DNA of 64,000 nt from Nereocystis luetkeana (lineage: Eukaryota > Sar > Phaeophyceae > Laminariales > Laminariaceae). The stretch lies in assembly GCA_031213475.1 (NCBI GenBank), contig JARUPZ010000030.1, positions 2,849,371 through 2,913,370 of the forward strand. The letters run 5' to 3'. The notes below the pieces were generated by a model. The model ran no database searches. It was not told where the DNA came from and saw only the letters and a list, made by a program, of their open reading frames with translations. Positions 45,001 to 53,554 of the stretch are shown here, piece after piece. Both the position numbers and the translations under genes were made by a program. Position 1 is the stretch's first letter, and each line of letters starts with the position of its first letter.

Positions 45001-47481
45001 GCGGTACCGTACAGCAGTCGAGGACGAAAGGCACAACAGGGCAGGATAATCTATCTGTGTATTTTGTTTTGTGCCATCGTCAGGTGTGTGCATTGAGTGC
45101 AGAGTGGCGTCGAACATCAACACGCAAAAAAGACACGTGCACATATCTTTGCATGGAGAAAAAAAATCCGTCCGCATATATATATATTCGAAACTTGAAA
45201 CCCGTGAGCCGCTTTGCTCAGGAAATTGAACCGGCGACCGACCGTCGACGCTATCGGCTTTCTTCCTACTACTGCAAAGAAGCGGCAGTATCCTCAACGG
45301 GGGCACCAGGGAACATCCTATTATTATGCCGTTGACTTCATCGTTCACGCGTTATAAAACGCTAACCTTCGATGTGAAACAAGAGGTGGTTGTGTTGTAT
45401 TATTGGTAAGTGTGACGAGCGCAGAATCAATGCCACACACAGAGCCCTGCAAGCTCTGCCCTTCGAGGCCTCGATGTATACCTGAATGTGGCTGGGAGAC
45501 TCTGCGTGTTTTGTTTCAGAGGATACCACTGTTGTTCCTGTTGCGTTCTCGAAACGCAGAATCACCCCTTCTGTAGCACTGCTGTGGCAGCTGTGGTGTT
45601 GTACTATCTCGTACCAGTGTATCAGTCAGTGCAGTACACGCTTGTGCTCCCAGCAACAAGCGGGACTGTTCTCTGGTAGTTCGACCACCAGCCCCGGCCT
45701 AGCTACTACTACGTGAATTCATGATATTCCGACACGAAGGGTTTTAGGGGGCTCCACGGGCAGGCATCGTCCGTTTCGAAGTCTGTGATGCTTTCGTCAA
45801 GAACGATGAAAAACCGTCTCGAAGAAAACCACGCACAACTAACTAACTGCTGTGAAGAACGTCAATGAGGACAAGGAGAGGCTAGGAGAAGAAGCTCACG
45901 CTATTTTTCGAGTTTGATATATAAAAAAATGCGTACGTACACACTCTGCTGCTGCACACTATCTGTATAGGCTTGTTTTTTTATGCGAACACACTCCGTT
46001 GCCCTCGACTAGTAATAGGCTTGTACGGAGTTTGTTTACTACCAGGTATGTAGTAGCAAGATCTTACTTGGCGGGTTGTCGCCCTCCTCGATTCCTGAGC
46101 TCCTATTTATAATATTACGGGGGGGCATAGTAAGGTTCATTCTGATCGAAGAGCGTTTTTTCCATAATTAATTTCCAAAGTTTGGAAATAATTAATTGGA
46201 GATATGTATCAATATACATACGGAGGCGTTCTGTCACTATTATTATTCGTAAAAATCTCCAGAACCAAAAATATCAAGTTCGTGAACATTCCAATATTTA
46301 TTTGGAAAAAAAACAGGTAAAAAAAAGGACCTACGGTATATATATACAGACGAAAACCTGTGTACCAGTATGTACGGTATTTTTACCAACAATATTTGGT
46401 CATATTTACTATCTTTTCCCGAAATAATAACATTAGATTACTTCAAAAAAACTAAAGTACGACAAAAATATACTGGTACCAGGTATACAAGAGGAAAAGG
46501 ACGTTTGCATCCATAGATCCCACCCCACCCGTTTGCTTTTCATTTTGATCTAACACTGCTATGTACCTGTGGCTGTTGGTGTCGTTGTTCTCACATCATT
46601 ATTAATATTTCATATTAATAGTAACTCGCGCCCAAGATGTTGAGTCCGTGATCACAAGACTATGCTCCGCTGTCCGAAAACCTGGAGCGGAATAAAACCT
46701 CTCGGGAAAAAATATACCAGGTACCAGTCAGTACAGCAGCACTCTGCAAAAAGACTATTACGGGGGACCATAGTTAATAGGACCAAATATTGTCGATAAA
46801 ATTGGTTAAATATACAGGTATTTTATGTACACCATAGGTCCTATTAACTATGGCCCCCGGTCATAGTCAAATCACAAACAAACACGATGATGGCTGTAGT
46901 AGTAACTCATCTTTTACACCAGGTACCTACCCAAGAAAAAAAAAGGAGACGGGAGGAGTGCAGGTCGTTTTGCCATCATTCATTGTTGGCGAGCACTCTC
47001 TTCTTGCCTGTGCGAAAGAAGAGCAGCAGATAAAACTCCGCCATGCTCGCTCGTACATCGATGCTTTGCTGCTCTGGCATTCATTGTTGGTTGAAACAAC
47101 CCAGAGTACACTAAAAAAAGCGGCATGCCACCAGGTACATACAGGTATTATTGCAGTAAGTACTCGTATTACGGGGGGCCATAGTTAATAGGACCTATGG
47201 TATACATAAAAACCTATATATTTGACCATTTTTACTGACAGTATTTGGTCCTATTAACTATGGTCCCCCGTAATAGTAGTAGCGTAGAAATTCCGGGAAC
47301 TTGTAAAACCCTTTATTACGTATGTATCGCGAATTAATACATACATGCACGCCGATCCAAGTGAGTGCCGCAATGCTCGTGGTGGCACGATTGACATAGA
47401 TAGGAGTGGTGGCAGGACCTACCTGGCTGTGGACAAGGCGCCCAGAGCCAGCAAGCATCCCGTAACCCAAGCCTTGAACAT
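32781..47481 (-). CDS. Multi-exon gene for a secreted beta-helix (Pmp-like) repeat protein
   Basis: The gene starts with a textbook signal peptide at 47481 and ends at a TAG at 32781. Supported exons, in order: 47423-47481, 45527-45570, 45367-45446, 44738-44923, 42485-42569, 41875-42008, (40352-40485), 38171-38269, 36602-36685, (35812-35921), 35488-35568, (35069-35143), 34841-34918, 34276-34326, 33781-33860, 33588-33654, 32781-33071. Phase is continuous over 45446-42569 and 42569/42008, and 33860-33071. Many exons carry one coil with FxxN or GGAI/GGAL, the signature of Pmp-type adhesin repeats and right-handed parallel beta-helices. The acidic last exon has no membrane span. An extracellular adhesion or wall role is inferred. 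Some exons are missing, and it could be two tandem genes joined by my model. Confidence 0.65.
33588..33654 (-). CDS. Internal exon
   Basis: The acceptor is ggtggtggattcag and the donor is aaacgg|gtagac. Phase 2 gives YPASYRPCEPDNFNINRQCR, with two cysteines, ending in phase 0 to meet the last exon. Confidence 0.5.
33781..33860 (-). CDS. Internal exon
   Basis: The acceptor is ggttcttgtacag. It encodes DDIDSTDCTVGEVGEGTTLI and GFPGDDV. Three overlapping GT dinucleotides at the end allow several donors. Ending at 33781 gives phase 2 and joins well to the exon at 33654. Confidence 0.6.
34276..34326 (-). CDS. Internal exon
   Basis: The acceptor is gcttaccttccag and the donor is gacggg|gtaggt. 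It has 17 codons, RPSAVRFVDNTVDAMDG, phase 0-0. A phase gap to the exon at 34841 implies one missed exon. A good plus-strand donor (ggaag|gtaagc) overlaps its acceptor. Confidence 0.5.
34841..34918 (-). CDS. Repeat exon with GGAL motif, phase 2-2
   Basis: The acceptor is ccaccttgacag and the donor is gaaag|gtgagc. It encodes FRRGVTFRGNTADESGGALS. It parallels the exon at 35488 almost residue for residue in its first half (FRR-x-V-x-F). Confidence 0.8.
35069..35143 (-). CDS. Candidate repeat exon, phase 2-2
   Basis: The acceptor is aaccgcaag and the donor is gcttg|gtgagc. It encodes RLFLQPNAEYSRLANGTALL. Its phase fits both neighbours. The motif match is weaker. Confidence 0.4.
35488..35568 (-). 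CDS. Repeat exon with GGAI motif, phase 2-2
   Basis: The acceptor is gtgggcacag and the donor is gtgac|gtgagt. It encodes FRRAVQFNDNFSEGNGGAIA and VDGGDV. Both Pmp signatures (FxxN and GGAI) are present in the expected order. This is the clearest repeat exon of the gene. Confidence 0.8.
35812..35921 (-). CDS. Candidate exon
   Basis: The acceptor is gaacttccactag and the donor is cggcag|gtatct. Phase 0 gives PRNIRVSIVVQTWMVFGGSL and ends in phase 2, fitting the next exon. Other frames are also open here. Confidence 0.35.
36602..36685 (-). CDS. Repeat exon, phase 2-2
   Basis: The acceptor is cacggtgtgcag and the donor is atgac|gtgagc. It encodes FRGDAFFINNSRCTNSEAPP and VYNNGQM. FFINNS is the FxxN core and also an N-glycosylation site. 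Confidence 0.6.
38171..38269 (-). CDS. Repeat exon, phase 2-2
   Basis: The acceptor is gggatccgtcag and the donor is atgag|gtgcgg. It encodes FSTTATFDGSSSSDAGSG, then AGCVLINEGSTSRM. It starts with G-TTC and ends in phase 2, like the other repeat exons. The plus strand offers an open frame (LILEVEPSLMST..), but the splice borders and repeat pattern favour minus. Confidence 0.6.
39058..39168. mobile_element. MITE-A copy, divergent
   Basis: Arms ttaccggagaccatggtaaa and tttactatggttccccgtaa show substitutions. It lies in an intron of the minus-strand gene. Confidence 0.7.
39926..40172. mobile_element. MITE-C copy, ~245 bp
   Basis: Imperfect terminal inverted repeats: gccatcccacagtaggggtg at the left, caacccctaccgtggggtga at the right. 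The interior (for example cggcacttgtatgcgctagt and ggtagttcctcactt) is shared with 62821-63067. Confidence 0.7.
40352..40485 (-). CDS. Candidate internal exon
   Basis: After tcgatgggacag a 44-codon frame includes KFTFSRNNLLRILSEGGE and ends at a donor (aaaaag|gtaggc). The FTFSxN..GG pattern fits a repeat coil. The neighbouring exon phase is not matched, so one exon is probably missing. A plus-strand frame here (40254-40526) is equally open. Confidence 0.35.
40784..40876 (+). repeat. MITE-C-related fragment
   Basis: The segment ggctccttacttaaggagct..cctcacccgaaaactggctt resembles the start of MITE-C and is repeated in reverse at 43084-43180, together with gttctac..atagaggttcacc. Confidence 0.45.
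41875..42008 (-). CDS. Internal exon, Pmp-like rung
   Basis: The acceptor is accgtacgtag and the donor is gcaga|gtgagt. It runs 134 nt, phase 0 in and 2 out. It encodes VFDGDFPFGSLVAVAAGGG followed by VTFNGDVTFREIEHAGN, the VTFxxN-type repeat typical of Pmp/beta-helix coils. Confidence 0.75.
42485..42569 (-). CDS. Internal exon, beta-helix rung
   Basis: The acceptor is gtgattcccag and the donor is gataat|gtgagc. The split codon (CA+G) gives Gln and then FINVAFLVFPGAALVFDMPE. Phase 2 in, 0 out, fitting both neighbours. Confidence 0.75.
43084..43180 (-). repeat. MITE-C-related fragment, inverted partner
   Basis: Reverse-complement relative of 40784-40876. Shared pieces include gatagaggttcaccctaa and caatacctcacccgaaaact. 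Confidence 0.45.
44378..44482. mobile_element. MITE-A copy, 105 bp, TA flanks
   Basis: Full-length copy with TTACGGGGGGCC ends and flanking TA. It lies in the intron between exons 44738 and 42569. Confidence 0.88.
44738..44923 (-). CDS. Internal exon (N-terminal domain)
   Basis: The acceptor is ataataaaag and the donor is gtgca|gtaagtac. It runs 186 nt, phase 2-2. It encodes AVCDDVDMFLDVPFPLTGDK, then DLSAGVIQCEIMDPE, and VEGGTLTIKSDDT. This looks like the first rungs of a beta-helix with a probable disulfide. The Ser/Thr-rich plus-strand frames are shadows. Confidence 0.75.
45367..45446 (-). CDS. Internal exon (26 codons + 2)
   Basis: The acceptor is cagagcttgcag and the donor is cgaag|gttagc. 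It encodes GSVCGIDSALVTLTNNTTQP.., a Thr/Asn-rich beta-like segment with an N-glycosylation site (NNTT). Its end phase (2) matches the start of the exon at 44923. Confidence 0.6.
45527..45570 (-). CDS. Short internal exon
   Basis: The acceptor is gcagtgctacag, the frame GVILRFENATGTTV, and the donor gtg|gtatcc. It is followed by an 80-nt intron to the next exon with fitting phase. The frame stays open past the donor, so its end is uncertain. Confidence 0.4.
46115..46424. mobile_element. Long MITE-A variant, 310 bp
   Basis: TA-flanked ends (ttacgggggggcatagtaag and the decayed right end tttactatcttttcccgaaa) match MITE-A, but the interior is about 200 bp longer. It contains an internal palindrome, ttccaaagtttggaa, near 46170. 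It could be closer to the ancestral element. Confidence 0.55.
46758..46863. mobile_element. MITE-A copy
   Basis: TA-flanked 106-bp copy with a slightly decayed right end (cccccggtca). Confidence 0.85.
47169..47273. mobile_element. MITE-A copy, 105 bp, TA flanks
   Basis: Complete copy, interior in reverse orientation relative to 46758. It lies just downstream of exon 1 of the minus-strand gene. Confidence 0.88.
47423..47481 (-). CDS. Exon 1: signal peptide
   Basis: The ATG at 47481 opens MFKAWVTGCLLALGALSTA, a charged n-region, an eight- to ten-residue hydrophobic core and an A-x-A-like cleavage site. It ends in a strong donor (gccag|gtaggt), phase 2. The plus-strand frame here (VVVCLLSATASC) is the shadow. 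Confidence 0.65.
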
Positions 47482-47885
47482 CGTCGTTGTGTGTTTGTTG
47501 TCAGCCACAGCAAGTTGTTCTGGGGATTTGTTGCCACGGCTTATATGAAGGCGACTTGTTGTGCGTGTGTGGTATTATTGTTGTTGTTGTTGTTGCCGTG
47601 TGTGTGATGTGCGGGTCGGTTGTGTTTGTAAGGGTAAATCGGAAGCAGTCCGCGCTACTTACTCAACTTGCGGTTTGTTGCATTGATCAGCGAATACTTT
47701 TTTTTTTGCGGCTAGTTGATTGCTCGGTTTGCCCCGACACCCGACACTCCCCGCCATTTTTTTTTTCCCGTACACATACATGCCTAGGCGTGGAATCACA
47801 TTCGAATTCATCAACTCATAATATTCGATTTGTAGAGGTTATGGGCGGTCATCGATCGCAGAGCTAAAGAGCGGCGATTTCCTTA

Positions 47886-47990
47886 TTACGGGGGGCCATA
47901 GTTAACAGGACCAAATATTGTAAGTAAAAATTGTTAAACATATAGGTTTTTATGTATACCATAGGTCCTGTTAACTATGGTCCCCCGTAA
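47886..47990. mobile_element. MITE-A copy, 105 bp, TA flanks
   Basis: Complete copy with perfect-looking arms, about 400 bp upstream of the minus-strand gene's ATG. Confidence 0.88.
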
Positions 47991-48004
47991 TAGCTCGTAC
48001 GTGG

Positions 48005-48059
48005 CCAATGACGTGGGTTGTGCATGTATGTTATGGGCTACGACTACGTACAGCAGTAG

Positions 48060-48094
<35 letters not shown>

Positions 48095-48416
48095 CCATCC
48101 CATTCATTATCTTCGCACATCTTCTTCTCTCTCTCCTTCCAACTCGTAACTCAGATCCGGGGTCACATAGCAGGCTCTTCTCCCCCCTTCCCGCTACGGT
48201 ACGTGCCTTCAATTTTATCGCGAGAAGATTTCAGCCTTTTCTTCCCTCGTCGACTCGCATCGAATTGTGTGCAAAATCCTAGTGTTAAGGGTATACGGGG
48301 TATTTCTCTGAGGCCAATGACGTGGGTTGTGCATGTATGTTATGGGCTACGACTACGTACAGCAGCAGGTATGCAAAATCCTAGTGTTAGGGGTATACGG
48401 GGTATTTCTCTGAGAG
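48005..48416 (+). repeat. Tandem duplication of a ~103-bp unit, one half split by a SINE
   Basis: The unit ccaatgacgtgggttgtgca..cagcaggtatgcaaaatcct..ggggtatttctctgag occurs at 48313-48416 uninterrupted. It also occurs at 48005-48062 plus 48270-48312, interrupted by the poly-T/SINE insert. The intact copy therefore shows the pre-insertion sequence. Confidence 0.8.
48063..48270 (-). mobile_element. SINE-2 copy, 5'-truncated, with poly(A) tail
   Basis: Read on the minus strand it runs from cacaattcgatgcgagtcga to gaatgggatgg and then about 33 A. The body matches 53558-53731 nearly base for base. The tail and truncation fit LINE-type retroposition. Confidence 0.75.
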
Positions 48417-48527
48417 AGTAATAATTCGAACGGATTTTTTTTTTTTAATATATATTTCACTTGTACTCGGCTCTCCGGGAGCGAGTGCAAAAAGAAGACG
48501 TACGTGTGCATCGCGCAATATGTTGAC

Positions 48528-48623
48528 TAACCCCTTTAGAACCGCAGTCCCGTTTTGGGGACAAACTACTTGAAATTTCATTGGCTTGTCCCCAAAACGG
48601 GACTGCGGTTTCAAAAGGGTTAA
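48528..48623. mobile_element. MITE-B copy, best preserved
   Basis: Long inverted arms: taacccctttagaaccgcag with tcccgttttggggacaa on the left, and their inverse on the right (gtccccaaaacgggactgcg, then aaaagggttaa). The central loop is about 15 bp. The flanks suggest a TAA/TTAA-type target. Confidence 0.8.
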
Positions 48624-49007
48624 GATATTAGCTTCGCCGAAACCCTCATCGTACAGACAGAGAGAGGTAATAATGCATCTGAAATCAAAAGTTTCGTCGT
48701 TTCATGTATTAAGAGTATATGTACCTTACTTGATGATGCGTATACCTCTCCACAAACCCCAGGGTTTTCGACGTTCTCAGTTTCATCTTCTACGTTGCTT
48801 GGAAGACGGGGTATTTGTCTGAGGCCGAGTAATTTGATAAGATAATTACATACATATACACATACAGCAGCAGCAGTATTCACTTGTACAAGCTCGTCAG
48901 CTCCGCATCCCACATTGTGACACAGGATGAAAGTACGACGTTTCGTAGTTTCGACGGAATCCTCGATCTCAATATCCGTTGTCGTTTTTTATCGAAAAAT
49001 CGTACAC

Positions 49008-49090
49008 AGCCGGCGTCCCCGGTGGCTTGGTAGGTGGGCCGCGTGCCTATCAAGATCAATTTCGTGGGTTCAAGTCTCACCGAGTGAGTG
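49008..49090 (+). repeat. tRNA-like fragment (B box only convincing)
   Basis: The stretch gtgggttcaagtctcac (49064-49080) forms a five-base-pair T stem with a seven-base loop. Upstream ggtggcttggtaggtggg resembles an A box. The acceptor stem does not pair, so this is not a functional tRNA gene; it is more likely a SINE head or pseudogene. Confidence 0.3.
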
Positions 49091-49494
49091 CACACACATG
49101 CTCGCAGGGACTTTTTCTTGCATGAAGAAATTTATTATTAATAGCGAAAAGCGCGAGAGCGTGAGTTAAGCTACATTCGATGAACATCGACGAGCAGTGA
49201 GTGGGAATACTGAACCCTATTCGCGACAAAAAAATAATAAAGGCACGTACGTACCCTGTACCGAGGGGGAGAAGGGACGACCCCTGTGACCACGGTTTGC
49301 CCTGAAGATCGCCGAGGGTAAAACCTCCTACGAGCAAGGCTGGAAAGTAAAAGTGATGATAAAAAAAATGGCAGATAATAATGCATCTATTAATATATAT
49401 TAATACTAATATCTGAAATCAGAAAAGTATCGCCGTTCCATGTGGATGTACGTACCTATGATACTACATGTGCAGGATAAACCCACATTGTTTG

Positions 49495-50395
49495 GAATAC
49501 GGGGTCAGGTCATGACCCGCGAGAAGCTGGTCACTCGCGGGTTGGACCAGCATGACCCGCGAGTTGTTTTTTGCTAAAAAAACGCGGGTCGGACCCGCGA
49601 ATCCAGCTCGCGAATCCGACTCTCGAAGCACTTCCCGCTCTCTTACCCAAAGGTCATTATCTCGTATCAATACTCAATACTACTCCTGTATAATAGAGTA
49701 GACAAGCCTAAAGTTGGTACAGAAGGGAGGTATAGACTTGGTGCATGGGTTTCCTTTTGTTTCCGAGGTTTTCTTTTTTCGGGAAAGTTATGAGGGATCC
49801 ATGTTGAAGATCATGCTTCACATTGTCGGATGGCAAAAAAGAAAAAAAATAATGTTCAAACTTTAAAACATTGCCAAATCCATATGCGTATGTATGCCCG
49901 CATCCATCCATACCCACTACAACAGCAGTACAGTGAGCCAGGCTACATATCGCTGTACAGGACACAAAAAACGAGTATGATTGCGTTAGAAGTGTCGACC
50001 CACGTGCCGGATCCGCGAGTCGAACCCGCGGGTTGAGATCATTTATCTCGCGGGTCAAGGTGACCCACGTGTCGGATCCGCAAGTCGAACCGGCGGGTTG
50101 AGATAAATCATCTCGTGGGTCAAGGTGACCCGACCCGCATGAAACCCGTGTCTCACGGGTCAATCGGATGGTGGCGGGTCGGGGCAGGAGGTTTTGAAAT
50201 CTCGAGGGTCGGCCCGGGTCAGGTCAGGAGATCTTGAAGTCTCACGGGTCAGGACGGGTCGGGTTAGCAGTTTTTTATATCTCGCGGATCGGATCGGGTC
50301 AAGTCAACACACCTCATTTTTTTCGCTGGTCGGGTCGGGTCCCTGACGCGACCCGACCCGACCCGTGAAGTTTGACCTGATCCGCGAAAAATCCT
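49495..50395. repeat. CGGGT-motif element, copy 2 with decayed flank
   Basis: The core at 50127-50395 repeats the order seen at 17275-17605: gacccgcatgaaacccgtgt, several cgggtcgggt units, cgacccgacccgacccgtga, then tccgcgaaaaatcctgg. Further degenerate GACCCGCGAG/CGCGGGTC inverted pieces lie at 49500-49625 and 49995-50125. Confidence 0.75.
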
Positions 50396-50568
50396 GGAAA
50401 GTTCGCCTGAATGGATGGGTAGATAGACGCGGGGGCTATGTGCATAAAACTTGCCTCGAGTAGGTTAAGAAAACTTATGAATGTGTTGGTACATAAATTG
50501 TCAAGTGTTCAGGTCTGATTGATACGAGCATCTTCCATGCTGGGAGTCATTGGAGTCTACTCCTTAAA

Positions 50569-51255
50569 ATCCGAATGCTGAAGGCCGAGGTGATTGAGAC
50601 CCTGCTGTACGGGTGTGTGACGTGGACCCTCAGAGCGGAACACTTTGCCAAGCTTCGAACGGCTCACCACCAAGTCCTGCTGCGAGTCATTGGCTTCCAG
50701 CGCCGACTTCATACTGACCATGCCACCCTCTCGTACGCGAAGGCCCTCAAAATGACACGTTGCGAGAGTATCGAAATGACCGTTCGTAAACGGCGTCTCT
50801 CTTTTGCGGGGGGCGTGGCACGGCAAAGCAAGGAGCGATTACCCAGTCGGGTAATGTTCGGGACGATAGCTGGTGGTGGGGAGAACCCGAGACCAGGCGG
50901 ACAGTGTAAGACTTAGCATAGATGCATAGTCGAAGACCTTAGGGAGTTCCGAGCCACAGGAAGGGTCAACGGACGTTGCCCCCTTGGTGTTTGGAGTTGA
51001 GACCGCGTTGTGGTCCACTGCAGCCAAAAAGGCGGGGAAGTGGTACCGGGGGATCCTTGAAGCAGTCGAACGGTTCATGGTGAGGTGGCACGAGGCTGAG
51101 GCTGATATGAGCAGGCAGAGCCGCGCATCCGCCGTGGATGGTGTCCAAGGGAATGGGGGGCGGAGGCGTGGCAACAAGAAAGAGAAGTGGTGGCAGAAAA
51201 CCCGACCAAGAGAATGCGGAGAGGGGGGGGGACAGGAGGTCCTGGAGTAGATAGG
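50569..51255 (+). pseudogene. LINE (non-LTR) reverse transcriptase 3' end
   Basis: The frame from 50569 encodes EVIETLLYGCVTWTLRAEHF and then TAHHQVLLRVIGFQRR, the post-catalytic region typical of LINE RT proteins (LLYGCETW..). After a frame change near 50.92 kb it continues as KAGKWYRGILEAVERFMVRW and ends around 51250. Catalytic motifs lie outside the fragment, so it is a 5'-truncated, frameshifted copy. Pyrimidine tracts near 51390-51470 follow it. Confidence 0.75.
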
Positions 51256-51259
51256 AAAC

Positions 51260-52690
51260 TGCGGTGGACTAAAGTAGGAAGGAGATGACAGACAGGGTAG
51301 CAAGGCACCAGGCCGACTACGAAGTAGGACATGACCATAGTACTAGTGCCACCAACTGGTGCAGCTGGTCCTAACGTGGTCTTCCCTAATCTTCCCTTTT
51401 TCTTTTTTTTTTCCTTCTTGCGCTGATTCCCCGTGATTTTCATTTTTTTTTTTTTTTTTCTTTTTTATTTATAAGCCGTATTGAAGGAGTCGTGTGGCGT
51501 GGTTGGATGACGAACCTGCTCTGCTCGTTTCGTATTGTCTGACGCCAAGGGGCTGGGCATAGTTGTTGACGAACGCAGGGCGTAGACGGCAATCTGGGTA
51601 GCAAGGTACCAGGCGGATTCGTAGAGAGAACCTGGCTATGCCACTCGTACCACAAACTGCTGCCGCCACCGCCTGGAGGGTGCTTTGGGCTTTGGTCTGC
51701 CTGCTATTTTCCCTTTTGTTATTTGTTCCTTGAGTTCTCCCCCATACTCTCAACTCACTTGAGGAGCAATAATAAGAAGTTCGTGAACTACTAGCAGCGT
51801 GCTCTACCAGCACCGACATCCCTGTGCCCCTTACCAGCTTATACCCAGCACCCCCTTCACATTTATTTGACGTCGTCCAGGTCACGGGTTCGAACCTCAC
51901 TTCGAACGTTTCTTTTACAGAAACGCTTGCGCGTGCACACACAAAAAACAAGACAGAAAAAAACACATCTCCCTGGACCCCCAGGTAATGAAACGAAGCG
52001 GGTAGGTCAGCGTACGGACGTTGATGTTGTTGTTGTTGCTGTTGTTGTTCTCGCATTAACTCTCTGACGAAGGAGTTCGTGGTCACACAAAGGCGCTGGA
52101 GCCCTCGGAAGATCCGAAAAAAAAAAAAAAAAACGAAAATTCGGCTGCCTCAAAATACACGAGACGACGAAGAAAGCGCACACGAGCTGAAACCAATGTG
52201 TAAACTGAACTATTAATAACATGGCCTCGGGTATATCCTCTCAACTATAACATAGAGTACCCCCGTTCCCACCACTAACCAACTCGTGGCTGCTGACTAC
52301 AGCGGATGCTGTCTGAAGTGCTGCCTGCACCGTACGAAACGAACGGTAGTCGTGAACACGAAAGAGGAACACACCTGCCTGCTATCTGGAGTGCTGTCAG
52401 AGTGAAGACTCGCGGATATGCAGTGAAAAAGGAGCAATCGAACCTTACTACCACACGAATATCAACGATCGCCATCTCTTCCTGGACTGTCTGACACAAA
52501 AAGGTGCAGCACAGTTATGATACCACGTCCCTGATAATTGCGTAGGTTATTCCCCATGAAGGGTATACAGGCCGTTAAACTACCAAGACCAGTGACGACG
52601 TCAATAACAAGTACCGGTAGATATTATTCTGCCTCGTGAAAAACAATAATAATATCAGGAAAAAAGAAACTATGACAGCTTCTCTCGTGA
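51260..52690. other. No supported gene; simple A/T tracts and a B-box-like site
   Basis: Poly-T near 51443-51470 and poly-A near 52117-52134. The site ggtcacgggttcgaacctca at about 51880-51899 looks like a pol III B box, but no A box precedes it. The 205-codon minus frame (51469-52086) has no recognisable domain. Confidence 0.4.
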
Positions 52691-52781
52691 TGACAGTGTG
52701 CGCGCAGATCATGGGCCTCCGTGCACCGTATACAGTTCCGACACCCCCAAAGATCCCGCCGTTCAGAGGGGGGGAGAGTGT

Positions 52782-52860
52782 TGTAAGGATTACCTTGGGC
52801 TGGGTAATCGATCGGTCTTTTACCCCTATAGCTCAGTAGGTAGCACCTTCACAGTTTTTT
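52782..52860 (+). mobile_element. SINE-1 copy (tRNA-derived)
   Basis: The sequence accttgggctgggtaatcga, then tacccctatagctcagtagg and tagcaccttcaca, is repeated in reverse at 59526-59603. The stretch tatagctcagtaggtagcac is an A-box-like tRNA D-arm. The B box is not clear. Confidence 0.6.
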
Positions 52861-52939
52861 GTCTTACTCTAGAGTCTGCAAGTCTGTGCTGTTTACAAGG
52901 AGTGGTGTTTTTGTTTTGTTTTTTTCTTTTTTTTTCCAG

Positions 52940-53110
52940 CACGTTTTTTTTCAAGTGATGGCCACCTCGCCTGCGGGGGGGGGGGGGGGGGCACGACAGA
53001 TTGTTTCTTCTAGTTTTCTTTCGTTTTTTTTATTTTTCTCTTTCGACTTGTCTTCTTTGTTTTCTCTTTGCTTTGATGGTTTCCTTTCGTTTCTCTATTT
53101 CATAGAATGT
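52940..53110 (+). repeat. Poly-G and T-rich simple sequence
   Basis: A run of about 16 G at 52975-52990 is followed by a T-rich stretch. No gene is called here. Confidence 0.6.
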
Positions 53111-53217
53111 GTATGTCGTGCCTGTCGTATCTACTGTAGTATAATGACATGGCATTGCATTGCCCGCTGCTGTGCTTACTGCATACCTGGTACATATGTG
53201 GCAACGTATTGTAGTAT

Positions 53218-53345
53218 CTCTGTGGCGTAGCTTTGTGACCACAGAACTTGTATATTTTCTACGATTGAAGAATCGGCATGGAAACTGGTTGTGCTGGATG
53301 TCGACGGGTACAAAGAACGCTTTAAAAAGAACACGCACACTCTCA
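53218..53345 (+). repeat. Left copy of a ~125-bp direct repeat
   Basis: The sequence tctctgtggcgtagctttgt..ggttgtgctggatgtcgacg is repeated at 53921-54045 with a few changes, including a 4-bp attg insertion. Confidence 0.75.
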
Positions 53346-53554
53346 GACTGCTGCTGTTTTTGCTGTACAGCAGTAGTTTCCCTTTGGAAGAAGGAATGGT
53401 AGTATGGTTGTAACAAGCGTTGCGCGTCACCTGTCAGACGGAATAATATTGATATACCCCCAGCGACGTCAATATTACGAGTACATGAATATAAAAATTA
53501 CAAAATTACAAAATTACGCGTAAATAATAAATATTTTTATTTATTTATTGTTTT

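Noticed and set aside
49064-49087. Functional tRNA gene
   Set aside because: The T arm folds but the acceptor stem does not pair and no anticodon arm is clear.
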